From Salinisphaera sp. T31B1 (lineage in GTDB: Bacteria > Pseudomonadota > Gammaproteobacteria > Nevskiales > Salinisphaeraceae), in assembly GCF_040361275.1 (NCBI RefSeq), contig NZ_APNH01000005.1, positions 363,482-427,481 on the forward strand: 64,000 bases of DNA. Direction: 5' to 3'. Shown here one piece after another: positions 56,926 through 64,000 of the stretch. Under the pieces are notes generated by a model. It saw only the letters and a list, made by a program, of their open reading frames with translations. It searched no databases and was not told the DNA's origin. The number at the start of each line of letters is the position of its first letter. Within the stretch, counting starts at the first letter, position 1. The translations under genes and the position numbers were made by a program.

Positions 56926-57543
56926 ATGCATCTGTTACTTTCCGGGCTGGAACTGGCGGGCACGTTCGTTTTCGCGCTCAGTGGCGCGATGGCCGCAGTT
57001 CAGAAGCGACTCGATATCTTCGGGCTTGCGGTACTGGCCTTTGCCACGGGCACGGTGGGCGGCATCACGCGTGATCTGCTCATCGGTGCCACGCCGCCGC
57101 TGGCGATCGCCGATGCGCGCTATGGACTGATGACGATCGTGGCCGCAGGCGTGGTCTTCTTCGGCCATCATCTGGTCGACCGCATCAGCCGGCCGGTGGC
57201 GATCTTCGATGCGGCCGGTTTGTCGCTGTTCGCTGTCGGCGGCTCGATACGGGCGCTGGAGTACGGTATTTCGCCGGTAATGGCAGCCCTGATGGGCATG
57301 ATCACAGGCATTGGCGGCGGCATCATGCGCGACGTGCTGATCGACCGGCTGCCCATGGTGCTGGCACCGACCGAGCTCTATGCGACCGCCGCGCTGCTCG
57401 GGTCCGCGATTGCGGTGACCGGCATGACCCTCGAATGGCCTTACCTTCCCACGGTCATCGGCGCGGCCGCCTTGTGTTTTTTCCTTCGCTACATGGCGAT
57501 GCGCCGCGGCTGGCATCTACCGGTCCCGCGCCTGGAAAGATAA
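56926..57543 (+). CDS. TRIC-family (UPF0126/YicG-like) cation channel protein
   Basis: Small integral membrane protein of 205 aa with seven hydrophobic segments and the internal duplication typical of the family: GTVGGITRDLLIG in the first half and GIGGGIMRDVLIDRLP in the second, both with the glycine-rich kink that forms the pore. Prokaryotic TRIC proteins form K+-permeable trimeric channels. Complete; single gene. Confidence 0.92.
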   Translation: MHLLLSGLELAGTFVFALSGAMAAVQKRLDIFGLAVLAFATGTVGGITRDLLIGATPPLAIADARYGLMTIVAAGVVFFGHHLVDRISRPVAIFDAAGLSLFAVGGSIRALEYGISPVMAALMGMITGIGGGIMRDVLIDRLPMVLAPTELYATAALLGSAIAVTGMTLEWPYLPTVIGAAALCFFLRYMAMRRGWHLPVPRLER

Positions 57544-57660
57544 GCACGCCCCGGGCGAGGCACGAGGCTGGGTCGCGCCGGGCATCGTGCACCCGGAGGA
57601 TGAGGGCGGCATTCGAGCGTGGCTGCGCGTGGCGTCCGCTGTGTTGGCTTGGACGGTAAC

Positions 57661-57682
57661 GGCTCGCCCTTGCGGGCGAGCC
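57661..57682. terminator. Perfect GC hairpin between convergent genes
   Basis: GGCTCGCCC (57661-57669) pairs with GGGCGAGCC (57674-57682) around TTGC. It lies between the stop of the TRIC gene and the stop of the convergent SDR gene, so it may end both transcripts. There is no T run on either side, so intrinsic termination is uncertain. Confidence 0.5.
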
Positions 57683-57719
57683 ATTCCGAGTCCAGCGACC
57701 CCTGCGCCAGAGGGGTGGT

Positions 57720-58466
57720 TCAGCGCACGCCACCGCCGGCATAAAGATTCTCGCCGGTCAGCCAGTACGAATCGTCGGAGGCCAGGAAGGTCGCGATGGA
57801 GGCGATATCCTGCGGTTGGCCGAGGCGACCGAGCGGTGTCTGGGCGATGGTATCGGCGGCCATGTCGGAGCCGATGATGCCGGCCGTCTGCGTGCCTTCG
57901 GTTTCCACCATGCCCGGGCTGACGGTATTGACGCGGATGCGCCGCGCGCCCAGTTCCTGCGAGAGCACGCCGGTGATCGCCTCGACCGCGCCCTTGGTCG
58001 CGCTGTAGACCGCGCTGTTGGGCGGCACGATACGCGTTACCAACGAGCCGATATTGATGATGCTGGCGCCTTCGCTCATGTGCTTGGCCGCTGCCTGGGT
58101 CACGAGTAGCAGGCCGAGTACGTTGGTATTGAACAGACGGTCGTAATGGTCTGCGGTGATATCTTCCAGCGCGCTGAACTCGTATACGCCGGAGTTGTTC
58201 ACCAGGATATCGAGCCGGCCGAAATGCTCGATGGCGGCATCGGCCAGCGCCTGGGCATCGGCGGCCTGTGATACATCCCCGCGTACCGCGACGGCCCGTC
58301 CACCGTCCTTGACGATATCGGCGACAACGGCCTCGGCACCCGCCTGGCTGGAGGCGTAGTTCACGACGACGGCGGCCCCTTCGCGGGCCAGAGAGCGGGC
58401 GATGGCCGCGCCGATGCCTTTCGACGCGCCGGTGACGAGGGCGACTTTATCTGCGAGCTTGCTCAT
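57720..58466 (-). CDS. Short-chain dehydrogenase/reductase (SDR)
   Basis: ATG 58466 gives 248 aa, normal for classical SDRs. The cofactor loop TGASKGIGAAIAR, the NNSG motif, catalytic Ser (NIGSL), and Y-x3-K in YSATKGAVEA are present, followed by RVNTVSPGMVETEG. The asparagine/alanine context after strand 2 (VVNYASS) suggests NADP(H). It is divergent from an ArsR-type regulator that probably represses it. Substrate unknown. Confidence 0.9.
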   Translation of the reverse strand: MSKLADKVALVTGASKGIGAAIARSLAREGAAVVVNYASSQAGAEAVVADIVKDGGRAVAVRGDVSQAADAQALADAAIEHFGRLDILVNNSGVYEFSALEDITADHYDRLFNTNVLGLLLVTQAAAKHMSEGASIINIGSLVTRIVPPNSAVYSATKGAVEAITGVLSQELGARRIRVNTVSPGMVETEGTQTAGIIGSDMAADTIAQTPLGRLGQPQDIASIATFLASDDSYWLTGENLYAGGGVR

Positions 58467-58510
58467 GAGATTGATCCTTGTTGAGCGGGACGACAGTCCC
58501 AATATTCGGT

Positions 58511-58529
58511 AGTTCGGTAAATATGAACT
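58511..58529. promoter_or_regulatory. Putative operator between SDR and ArsR genes
   Basis: AGTTC (58511-58515) and GAACT (58525-58529) form an inverted repeat with a 9-base AT-rich spacer in the 99-base divergent promoter region; a GAAC half-site recurs at 58533. This fits a dimeric winged-helix repressor acting on both promoters. Confidence 0.5.
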
Positions 58530-58565
58530 AAAGAACGATCACACAAGTCCCGGTAGAATATTTTT

Positions 58566-58916
58566 ATGCGCCCGCTGATCCATCCCGCAATCGAAGACGT
58601 TCGCGTGGAAGCCATCCTGCATGCCCTGTCGGACCCGGTCCGGGTGGCGATCTATGCGGGCATGGAGGACGCCGGCTGCCCTCAGACCTGTACGCGCTTT
58701 GCCACGATTCTCGATCGGGAAATCCCCAAATCCACGCTGTCGCAGCATTTCCGCGTGCTACGCGAAGCAGGCCTGATCCGTAGCGAGCGCCAGGGCGTGG
58801 AAATGCGCAACACGTCACGCCGCGACGAGATCGAGCAGCGCTTTCCCGGGCTGATCGGCGGCATCATGCATGCCCACCGCGTCCAGGTGGCCGAGCGCTC
58901 GAAGGCGCCGGTGTAA
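58566..58916 (+). CDS. ArsR-type winged-helix transcriptional regulator
   Basis: It is 116 aa with the compact winged-helix fold: ALSDPVRVAIYAGM, KSTLSQHFRVLREAGLIRSERQGVEMRNTSRRDE. The recognition helix TLSQHFRVLREAG is typical of ArsR proteins. Cysteines occur only in a CPQTC segment near residues 38-42, which could bind metal or sense oxidation, but the classical metal motif is absent. Divergent from the SDR gene, which it likely controls together with itself. Confidence 0.87.
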   Translation: MRPLIHPAIEDVRVEAILHALSDPVRVAIYAGMEDAGCPQTCTRFATILDREIPKSTLSQHFRVLREAGLIRSERQGVEMRNTSRRDEIEQRFPGLIGGIMHAHRVQVAERSKAPV

Positions 58917-59478
58917 CCGCCAGCGCCGGATACGCGGTTCAGGCGCGCGTCAAGGCCGGACTGACCGCCGCCGAGATCGTCATCCGCCACGTCGTCGCCC
59001 ACGCTTTCGAGTGTCAGGCGCAGTGGCTCCGCACGGTTGAACAGATACCACCCGATCGTGCCTACCGGGGGCACGGTGCGTCGAACCGTGTTCAGCGGGT
59101 CGGGTCGCCTCGGCATGCCTCTCGTCGTCGTGGCCGACCAGATCGGCATCGAACCGATAACCGCGCAGCGAGCGGCCCCGCTCGTCATAGTTGCTGAATG
59201 TCAGGTCGCCGCTGTTCGGATCGACCTCGAACCCTTGGCCCGGCGGACGGGCGTCTTCGTGGGCGAATTGCGAGTGCCGACTTCGCCTCGTCGGCCCGTT
59301 GGCAAGGCAGCCAGAGCCGTACGATACCAATGCCTCGGGTGGTTACGGCCGCTGCGACATGTGCAGCGGGCGGGTCCGGGATGCGCCGGGCTCGAATCCG
59401 ACCGCGCGGTGTCCGGCATCGAGGTGAGGACGCCGGCAGCGTTGGGGTGGCAACCGCGCGCCGGGCGGCGGGATCGGT
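58917..59478 (-). pseudogene. Degenerate reading frame, possible gene remnant
   Basis: On the minus strand two frames carry protein-like sequence that would join across a frameshift near 59,110-59,130: one reads GFEVDPNSGDLTFSNYDERG and RGYRFDADLVG (59,230-59,130), the next PLNTVRRTVPPVGTIGWYLFNRA and LRLTLESVGDDVADDDL (59,095-58,970). The composition looks like a real protein of unknown family, now broken. The remainder of the 560 bases shows nothing. Confidence 0.35.
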
Positions 59479-60741
59479 TCATCCCGCGCGATTGGCGATC
59501 CGTTTGCGCAGCAGATCGATATGCAGACGTGCGTCGTAGGCATAGCCGCGATACGTCAGGGGCAGATGCAGGCTCGCGATTTCCCGGTCCAACTCGGCGA
59601 GCTCGGTTTCCAGCGCGTGCAGCTGCTGCGGATCGTCGGTCTCGGCGGCCGCTTCATCGATTTCGCGGATACGGGCGTAGTGGCGGAAGACGCGGTTGCG
59701 TACGCTCCATTTGTACAGCCCGGGCAGGGTGCGCAGAAACGGCAGCAGTAGAAAAACGATCGGCAGCAGCAGGATCGCGAAGCGGCTGATCTGTGCGGTC
59801 ACCCAGTACGGCAGAAAACGGGCCAGCGGGCTGGGGCCGTCGGCGATCAGATCGCGTGCATAGCTGTTCTGCGGCAGCGAGGTATTGTCCATCGTGGGAA
59901 ACCGGCCCTCGGGGGTGATCATATCCCCGGACTTGTGGACCTGGCGTGCAGCCTCGACCAGACGGTCGACGATCGCCGGATGCAGGTCCGGCTGGGCCAC
60001 GATCCGGGCGACCAGGCCCAGCAGCTGGCGTTTGCGCGGGGGCAGGGGCGGGTTGAGGCCGAATGCACCCGAGGGCACATCGACAAGGATCGATTGCGGC
60101 ATCCGCCGCGACAACGCCACGATATGATCGAGTGGCAACAGGCTGGCTTTCGGATCGGCCAGCACCGGCTTCAGATACGGCGCCGACAGCGGGGCGACGA
60201 ACAACGCGACGTCGGCCTTGCCAGCCGTCAACGCCTGTGCGGCCTTGGCGCCGCCCAGCGGCAACAGGGTGTTGGCATTGTCGGAAAGGCCGGCGGCGTT
60301 CAGGAACGCGCGCGTGGCCGCTCGCGTGCCCGAGCCTTCGCCGCCCGCGGCGATTCGTAGACCCGACCACCGGGCCGGGTTGCGCGGTACCTCCACGCCG
60401 TCCGTCGGCCGCGCGAAGATCAGAAACGGCTCCGTGAATACCGCGCCCAGCGTCTCGATGTCGTCGCCGGCATCGATGCCGCCCTGCAACAGCGCCACAT
60501 CGGCCTTGCCGTCCGCCATCAGCTGTGCATTCTCGACCGAGCCTGCCGTGGCGATCAGCTTCAGGTCGATGTTGTCCTTCGCGAGTATGTCGCGATATTT
60601 GGTGGCGATCTTCCAGTAGCCGCCGTTTTCGATGCCGGCTGCGAAACGCACCGTCGACGGCGGCAGGATGCCTCGGCTCAACCACCATACTGCGGCGACC
60701 GCTATGACGACCGCGAGAATCACGGCAGATACTCGATACAT
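59479..60741 (-). CDS. TAXI-family TRAP-type solute-binding protein with C-terminal membrane anchor
   Basis: ATG 60741 gives 420 aa. An N-terminal transmembrane or uncleaved signal helix (about 5-23) precedes a periplasmic TAXI-type binding domain (VRFAAGIENGGYWKIATKYRDIL, then TAGSVENAQLMADGKADVALLQ, and LRIAAGGEGSGTRAAT). A second hydrophobic segment near residues 318-340 is followed by a cytoplasmic helical tail. Ordinary TAXI proteins end after the binding domain, so this is a tethered variant. No TRAP permease (DctQM) gene is adjacent; it may act as a sensor or with a distant transporter. Confidence 0.8.
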   Translation of the reverse strand: MYRVSAVILAVVIAVAAVWWLSRGILPPSTVRFAAGIENGGYWKIATKYRDILAKDNIDLKLIATAGSVENAQLMADGKADVALLQGGIDAGDDIETLGAVFTEPFLIFARPTDGVEVPRNPARWSGLRIAAGGEGSGTRAATRAFLNAAGLSDNANTLLPLGGAKAAQALTAGKADVALFVAPLSAPYLKPVLADPKASLLPLDHIVALSRRMPQSILVDVPSGAFGLNPPLPPRKRQLLGLVARIVAQPDLHPAIVDRLVEAARQVHKSGDMITPEGRFPTMDNTSLPQNSYARDLIADGPSPLARFLPYWVTAQISRFAILLLPIVFLLLPFLRTLPGLYKWSVRNRVFRHYARIREIDEAAAETDDPQQLHALETELAELDREIASLHLPLTYRGYAYDARLHIDLLRKRIANRAG

Positions 60742-61057
60742 CAGGATTCCCCGCTCCAGAGTCGTGGCCCAAGCCGGATCAAAGTGGGCTCGGCCAACAT
60801 TTTGCAAGCGCGTCGCCCACCGATGCGCACGGCACGTTTGCAGGCCGCAGGCCAGCCCAGCTCAGCGGTCGCCCGGCCGGCGCACCGGCCTGCACCGATC
60901 GACGAATGTCGGCCCGCGCAGTCATGCGCTGTTGCAGCGCGAGTCGATGAGTCGGTCCCCGGCCGTCGCGGCCGGGAGTCGCCGAGCGGCGCACGACTTG
61001 GCGGTCCCGGCAGGACACGGCGGGGCTGATGACAAGTGAGAACCTCATGCCGCGCCA
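60742..61057. other. Intergenic region, no gene seen
   Basis: About 315 bases between the start of the TAXI gene and the stop of the next minus-strand gene. GC-rich, no supported frame. Confidence 0.4.
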
Positions 61058-61540
61058 TCACCGGTCGGCGCCGGCCGACGCCGGCAATGCATCGCCGGCG
61101 GGTTGTTCCAGCGCAGGTGTCCCGCCCAGCGACGGGGCGACAAAGCGTGCGCACAGGCTGGCCACCAGCGCGGCCAACGGCATGATCCAGAGACTGTCCA
61201 ACTGGCCCGGGTCCTTCAGTGCGAGGGCGAGCACCGTGCACTGTCCGAGCCATCCGAGCACGCCGCATAGACCGCCCAGCCGCCATCGACTGCGGTGCTG
61301 TGTGCGTTGTTTGACCAGGCCATAGAACAGTCCGGCGAGCAGTGCGGAAAGCCCGACGAACGCATAGCTGAAGATCGAGAAGAACAACCAGCCGCCGACA
61401 ATATCGTCCGGCGGCGAGGCGCTGAACACCATCGCCGGTACGATAACCAGCGCAACACCCAGGGGCGGCCCGGCTGCGCCGAAACGCCAGGTACAGGCAG
61501 CGATCCAGCGCCAGGTGTCAGATGCTGTCGGACGGCTCAT
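61058..61540 (-). CDS. Small membrane protein of unknown function
   Basis: It is 160 aa with four hydrophobic segments (about 22-42, 52-72, 86-104 and 118-135) and a short Ala/Pro-rich tail. No family recognised. The hydrophobic pattern and the clean ATG start support a real gene, though it could be spurious. It is followed on the other side by a LysR gene in the same orientation 190 bases away. Confidence 0.55.
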   Translation of the reverse strand: MSRPTASDTWRWIAACTWRFGAAGPPLGVALVIVPAMVFSASPPDDIVGGWLFFSIFSYAFVGLSALLAGLFYGLVKQRTQHRSRWRLGGLCGVLGWLGQCTVLALALKDPGQLDSLWIMPLAALVASLCARFVAPSLGGTPALEQPAGDALPASAGADR

Positions 61541-61732
61541 GCGTGTCGATCCTTCATGCCGGACGCACTCCAGCGCCTCGTTCGCGGCTGTCCGGCGTAG
61601 CGACTCACGCCGAGTTCTCGATCGTTATCGTCCCATATTCTGCCGGGCGGCGAGCGCCCGGGCCCGTGGCCGTGATCGATTGCGGCTGAGGCCGTGCCTT
61701 GAGCCGGGGCCGGGCGGTTGTAAGGCTTATGA

Positions 61733-62629
61733 TCAACGCAGCACCTGAAGACGGCGCAGGCGTTCGACCGCGAAATCGATGAAGGCTCGGACCTTCGCTG
61801 CCGCACGCCGGCCTTCGACGTGGACGAAATGGATCGGCAGCGGATCGGGCTCGTAGGCTTCCAGGACCCGCTCGAGCCGGCCTGCGGCGAGATCGTCGGC
61901 GACCTGATAGGACAGCACGCGGGACAGCCCCCAGCCGCGTTTGGCGATATCGATCGTGGCGGCCACGGTGCTGACCGTCAGGCGCGTGTCTGGGCGAGCC
62001 GCGCGCGGGTCGTCGGCGTCAAAGCGCCACTCGCTCGACGCGCTGTCGGCGGCGCGCGACACGAGCGAGTGGCGGGCGAGATCGCCCGGCGTGCGCGGTC
62101 GGCCGTGGCGTGCGAAGTAGTCCGGCGAGCCGCAGACGATGCGCCGAACCTGGCCGACGCGTACGGCCGAGAGTTCGGACGAGGGCAGGTGACCGATCCG
62201 TACGGCGATATCGAAGCCTTCCTCGACCAGGTTCACGAGACGGTCGACCATCAGCACATCAGCTCGGATTGTCGGGTGGATATCGAGAAACTCGATGAGC
62301 AGCGGCGCGACATGAATACGCCCGAATTCCTGCGGACAGGTGATACGCAATTGCCCGACCGGCGTGTTGGCAGCCCCCGAGGCCGTGTCGTCGGCGGCTT
62401 GCAGATGCGCGAGGATCTCCCGCACCTCGGCGAGATAGGTGCGGCCCACGTCGGTCAGCCGGACGCGCCGGGTCGAGCGGGTGAAAAGCCGGGCGCCCAG
62501 GGCGGTTTCCAGCGTATTCACCGCGCGGGTGGCCGATGGCGCACTGACGCCGGTAGCACGGGCGCCCCGAGCGAAGCTTTCGGCCTCGGCGACGGCAACG
62601 AAGACGTTCAATGCCTGCAGACGATCCAT
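61733..62629 (-). CDS. LysR-family transcriptional regulator (DsdC/AaeR-like branch)
   Basis: It is 298 aa: N-terminal MDRLQALNVFVAVAEAESFARGA helix-turn-helix (about 1-60) and a substrate-binding domain with PVGQLRITCPQEFGRIHVAPLL and DIAVRIGHLPSS, the usual layout of the CrgA/PtxR-type branch. Divergent from the glutathione S-transferase gene with 200 bases between; probable regulator of it. Confidence 0.9.
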   Translation of the reverse strand: MDRLQALNVFVAVAEAESFARGARATGVSAPSATRAVNTLETALGARLFTRSTRRVRLTDVGRTYLAEVREILAHLQAADDTASGAANTPVGQLRITCPQEFGRIHVAPLLIEFLDIHPTIRADVLMVDRLVNLVEEGFDIAVRIGHLPSSELSAVRVGQVRRIVCGSPDYFARHGRPRTPGDLARHSLVSRAADSASSEWRFDADDPRAARPDTRLTVSTVAATIDIAKRGWGLSRVLSYQVADDLAAGRLERVLEAYEPDPLPIHFVHVEGRRAAAKVRAFIDFAVERLRRLQVLR

Positions 62630-62831
62630 GGCGACGCGACGATCTCCATAGCCGATAAATTTCAGAAATGGGAATAGTGACTTTCAATTTAAGCCGATTC
62701 TTCCCGGCAGTGGCAATGAATATATTGGATGGCGTGACAGGCCGCAGTCGGGTCGTCTGTAGCGGGCGATCGTGACCTACTGCGGCGCTGTGCTTCGAAC
62801 AACCCGATTCGCTATCGACAGGAGCTTTGCC

Positions 62832-63473
62832 ATGCCTGACACCCACGCGCTCAACGACCGTCCCGTAACGGTATATCGCCACCCAAAGTCGGGCCATTGC
62901 CACCGGGTCGAGCTCATGCTCGCACTGCTGGAGGTGCCCTACGAGACCGTCGATCTGGATATGGCGAACGGCGCCCATCGAGCGCCTGAGTATCTGAAGA
63001 TCAGCCCGCTCGGGCAGGTGCCGGCGATCGAGGACAACGGCATCACGCTGGCCGACTCGAACGCCATCATCACCTACCTGGTTGAACGCTACGGCGAGCC
63101 GACCACGTGGATCGGTACGGACCCGCTCGAGAAAGCGCAGGTCCAGCGCTGGTTGTCGATCGCGGCCGGCGAGATCGCGGCCGGCCCCTGTGCCGCCCGG
63201 CTGGTGACCGTGTTCGATGCACCGCTCGACCACGAAGCAGCCAAGGCCAAGGCACGCGACCTGCTGGCGGTCATGGATTCGCACCTTGACGGACGCGACT
63301 GGCTGGCCGCCGATCGGCCGACACTGGCCGATATCGCCGGCTACAGCTATATCGCCCATGCACCCGAAGGCGGCGTGAGCCTCGCTGAATACCCGCACGT
63401 GCGGTCGTGGATCGCACGTGTGGAACACATGCCACGCTTCGTGGCCATGGCCGGCTCGCCGATTCTCGCCTGA
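62832..63473 (+). CDS. Glutathione S-transferase
   Basis: ATG 62832 (CAGGAGC 7 bases upstream) gives 213 aa. The thioredoxin-like N-terminal domain has VYRHPKSGHCHRVELML, NPLGQVP-type ISPLGQVPAIEDNG with the cis-Pro, and ADSNAIITYL for glutathione gamma-glutamyl binding; the helical C-terminal domain has LADRPTLADIAGYSYIAHAPEGG. It belongs to the Beta/Theta-like bacterial GSTs. Followed 66 bases later by a PNPOx-like gene, a pair often controlled by a LysR regulator. Confidence 0.9.
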   Translation: MPDTHALNDRPVTVYRHPKSGHCHRVELMLALLEVPYETVDLDMANGAHRAPEYLKISPLGQVPAIEDNGITLADSNAIITYLVERYGEPTTWIGTDPLEKAQVQRWLSIAAGEIAAGPCAARLVTVFDAPLDHEAAKAKARDLLAVMDSHLDGRDWLAADRPTLADIAGYSYIAHAPEGGVSLAEYPHVRSWIARVEHMPRFVAMAGSPILA

Positions 63474-63539
63474 TACCGGCATCGATCGTGCGGGGGGCAA
63501 GCCACCCGACTGTCGCTTTCACACAACGGGAGGTCGATC

Positions 63540-64000
63540 GTGACGGCCCAGACGAGCCCTTTTCATGTCGGGGAGATCGAGGCCCAGCAACGCGCCGGCG
63601 TGGACGACCTCGCCGCCTCGGGCGGGCGCTTCATCCGGGGACACATGCCCGCCCAGCACCGACAATTCTTCGCTGCACTGCCGTTCGTCATCGCTGCCGC
63701 CGGCGACGAATCTGGCCGGCCCTGGGTGACGTTGCTGGAAGGTGACGAAGGTTTCATCACCTCCCCGGATCCGCGCACACTGACCATCACAGCACGGCCC
63801 GGTGCCCAGGACCCGCTGGCGGCGGCGTTCGCCACCAAGACCGATGTCGGCTTGCTGGGTATCGAGCTGTCCACCCGGCGGCGCAATCGTGCCAACGGCG
63901 TGCTGCGGCCCGCCGGAGAGGCGCTTTGCATCGAACTGAGCCAGAGCTTCGGCAACTGTCCTCAATATATCCGGGAACGCGAGTGGCGGCGGGGGCGGGA
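63540..64000 (+). CDS. Pyridoxamine 5'-phosphate oxidase-family flavin protein (partial, runs off right edge)
   Basis: GTG 63540 with GGGAGG 7 bases upstream starts a frame open to the right edge (at least 153 residues). The N-terminal FHVGEIEAQQRAGV, FAALPFVIAAAGDESGRPWVTLLEG and SQSFGNCPQYIRERE parts match PNPOx-like FMN proteins that are often fused to a ferredoxin-reductase module; whether that module is present here lies outside the window. Likely co-transcribed with the GST gene. Confidence 0.8.
   Translation, partial: MTAQTSPFHVGEIEAQQRAGVDDLAASGGRFIRGHMPAQHRQFFAALPFVIAAAGDESGRPWVTLLEGDEGFITSPDPRTLTITARPGAQDPLAAAFATKTDVGLLGIELSTRRRNRANGVLRPAGEALCIELSQSFGNCPQYIREREWRRGR

Noticed and set aside
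57661..57682. Hairpin as a definite rho-independent terminator
   Set aside because: Perfect stem but no T run on either strand; kept only as a possible terminator.
59037..59789. Plus-strand open frame of 250 codons opposite the TAXI gene end
   Set aside because: Arg-rich antisense composition; the minus strand carries the real gene.

Overview
The window is GC-rich chromosomal DNA from a gammaproteobacterium. The core gene order (tgt-yajC-secD-secF; suhB/trmJ-cysE-desulfurases-iscA-ndk-rlmN-pilF-rodZ-hisS-yfgM-bamB-der; xseA/guaB-guaA) is the one shared by Pseudomonas, E. coli and relatives. High GC, the tandem desulfurases in the isc slot and the mix of accessory genes suggest a Salinisphaera-like (Nevskiales/Salinisphaerales) bacterium. 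That placement is inference from gene content; no rRNA or marker alignment was possible.

Layout. 1-2,600 is the right end of an integrative element: a conserved hypothetical gene running off the left edge, then a P4-type tyrosine integrase next to the 3' end of tRNA-Leu(CAA), with putative arm-type repeats between them. 2,605-30,944 is housekeeping: peptidoglycan (dacB), tRNA modification (tgt, trmJ), Sec translocation (yajC-secDF, yfgM), a K+/H+ antiporter, cysteine and Fe-S metabolism (cysE, two desulfurases, a cysteine-poor IscU-like protein, iscA), ndk, rlmN, pilF, rodZ, hisS, bamB, der, an SH3 lipoprotein, xseA, guaB and guaA.

31,037-36,990 is a lower-GC accessory block placed directly after guaA. 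It holds a decayed ribbon-helix-helix/ParE toxin-antitoxin pair with a stop codon in each gene, a small standalone protein, a large Cap4/DUF4297-like nuclease plus P-loop NTPase gene broken by an apparent one-base frameshift, and an HNH-type protein. A 53-bp palindromic REP-like repeat closes this block (36,940) and recurs at 40,410. Between the two copies lies a SnoaL/O-methyltransferase/hydrolase operon with a divergent LysR gene.

40,519-64,000 is metabolic accessory DNA: several regulator-plus-enzyme pairs (LysR with a quinone reductase, LysR with two isochorismatase-like hydrolases and a monooxygenase, AraC with a metallo-beta-lactamase-fold hydrolase, ArsR with an SDR, LysR with a GST and a PNPOx-like protein), an esterase, an M48 protease, a YCF48-like exported protein, a TRIC-family channel and a TAXI-type binding protein. 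Long stretches without genes and gene fragments (MFS fragment at 42,901; degenerate reading frame at 58,980-59,330) suggest ongoing decay.

The most interesting items are the nuclease-NTPase candidate defence gene with its HNH neighbour, and the rebuilt isc locus with two cysteine desulfurases and an IscU homologue that has lost its cluster ligands.
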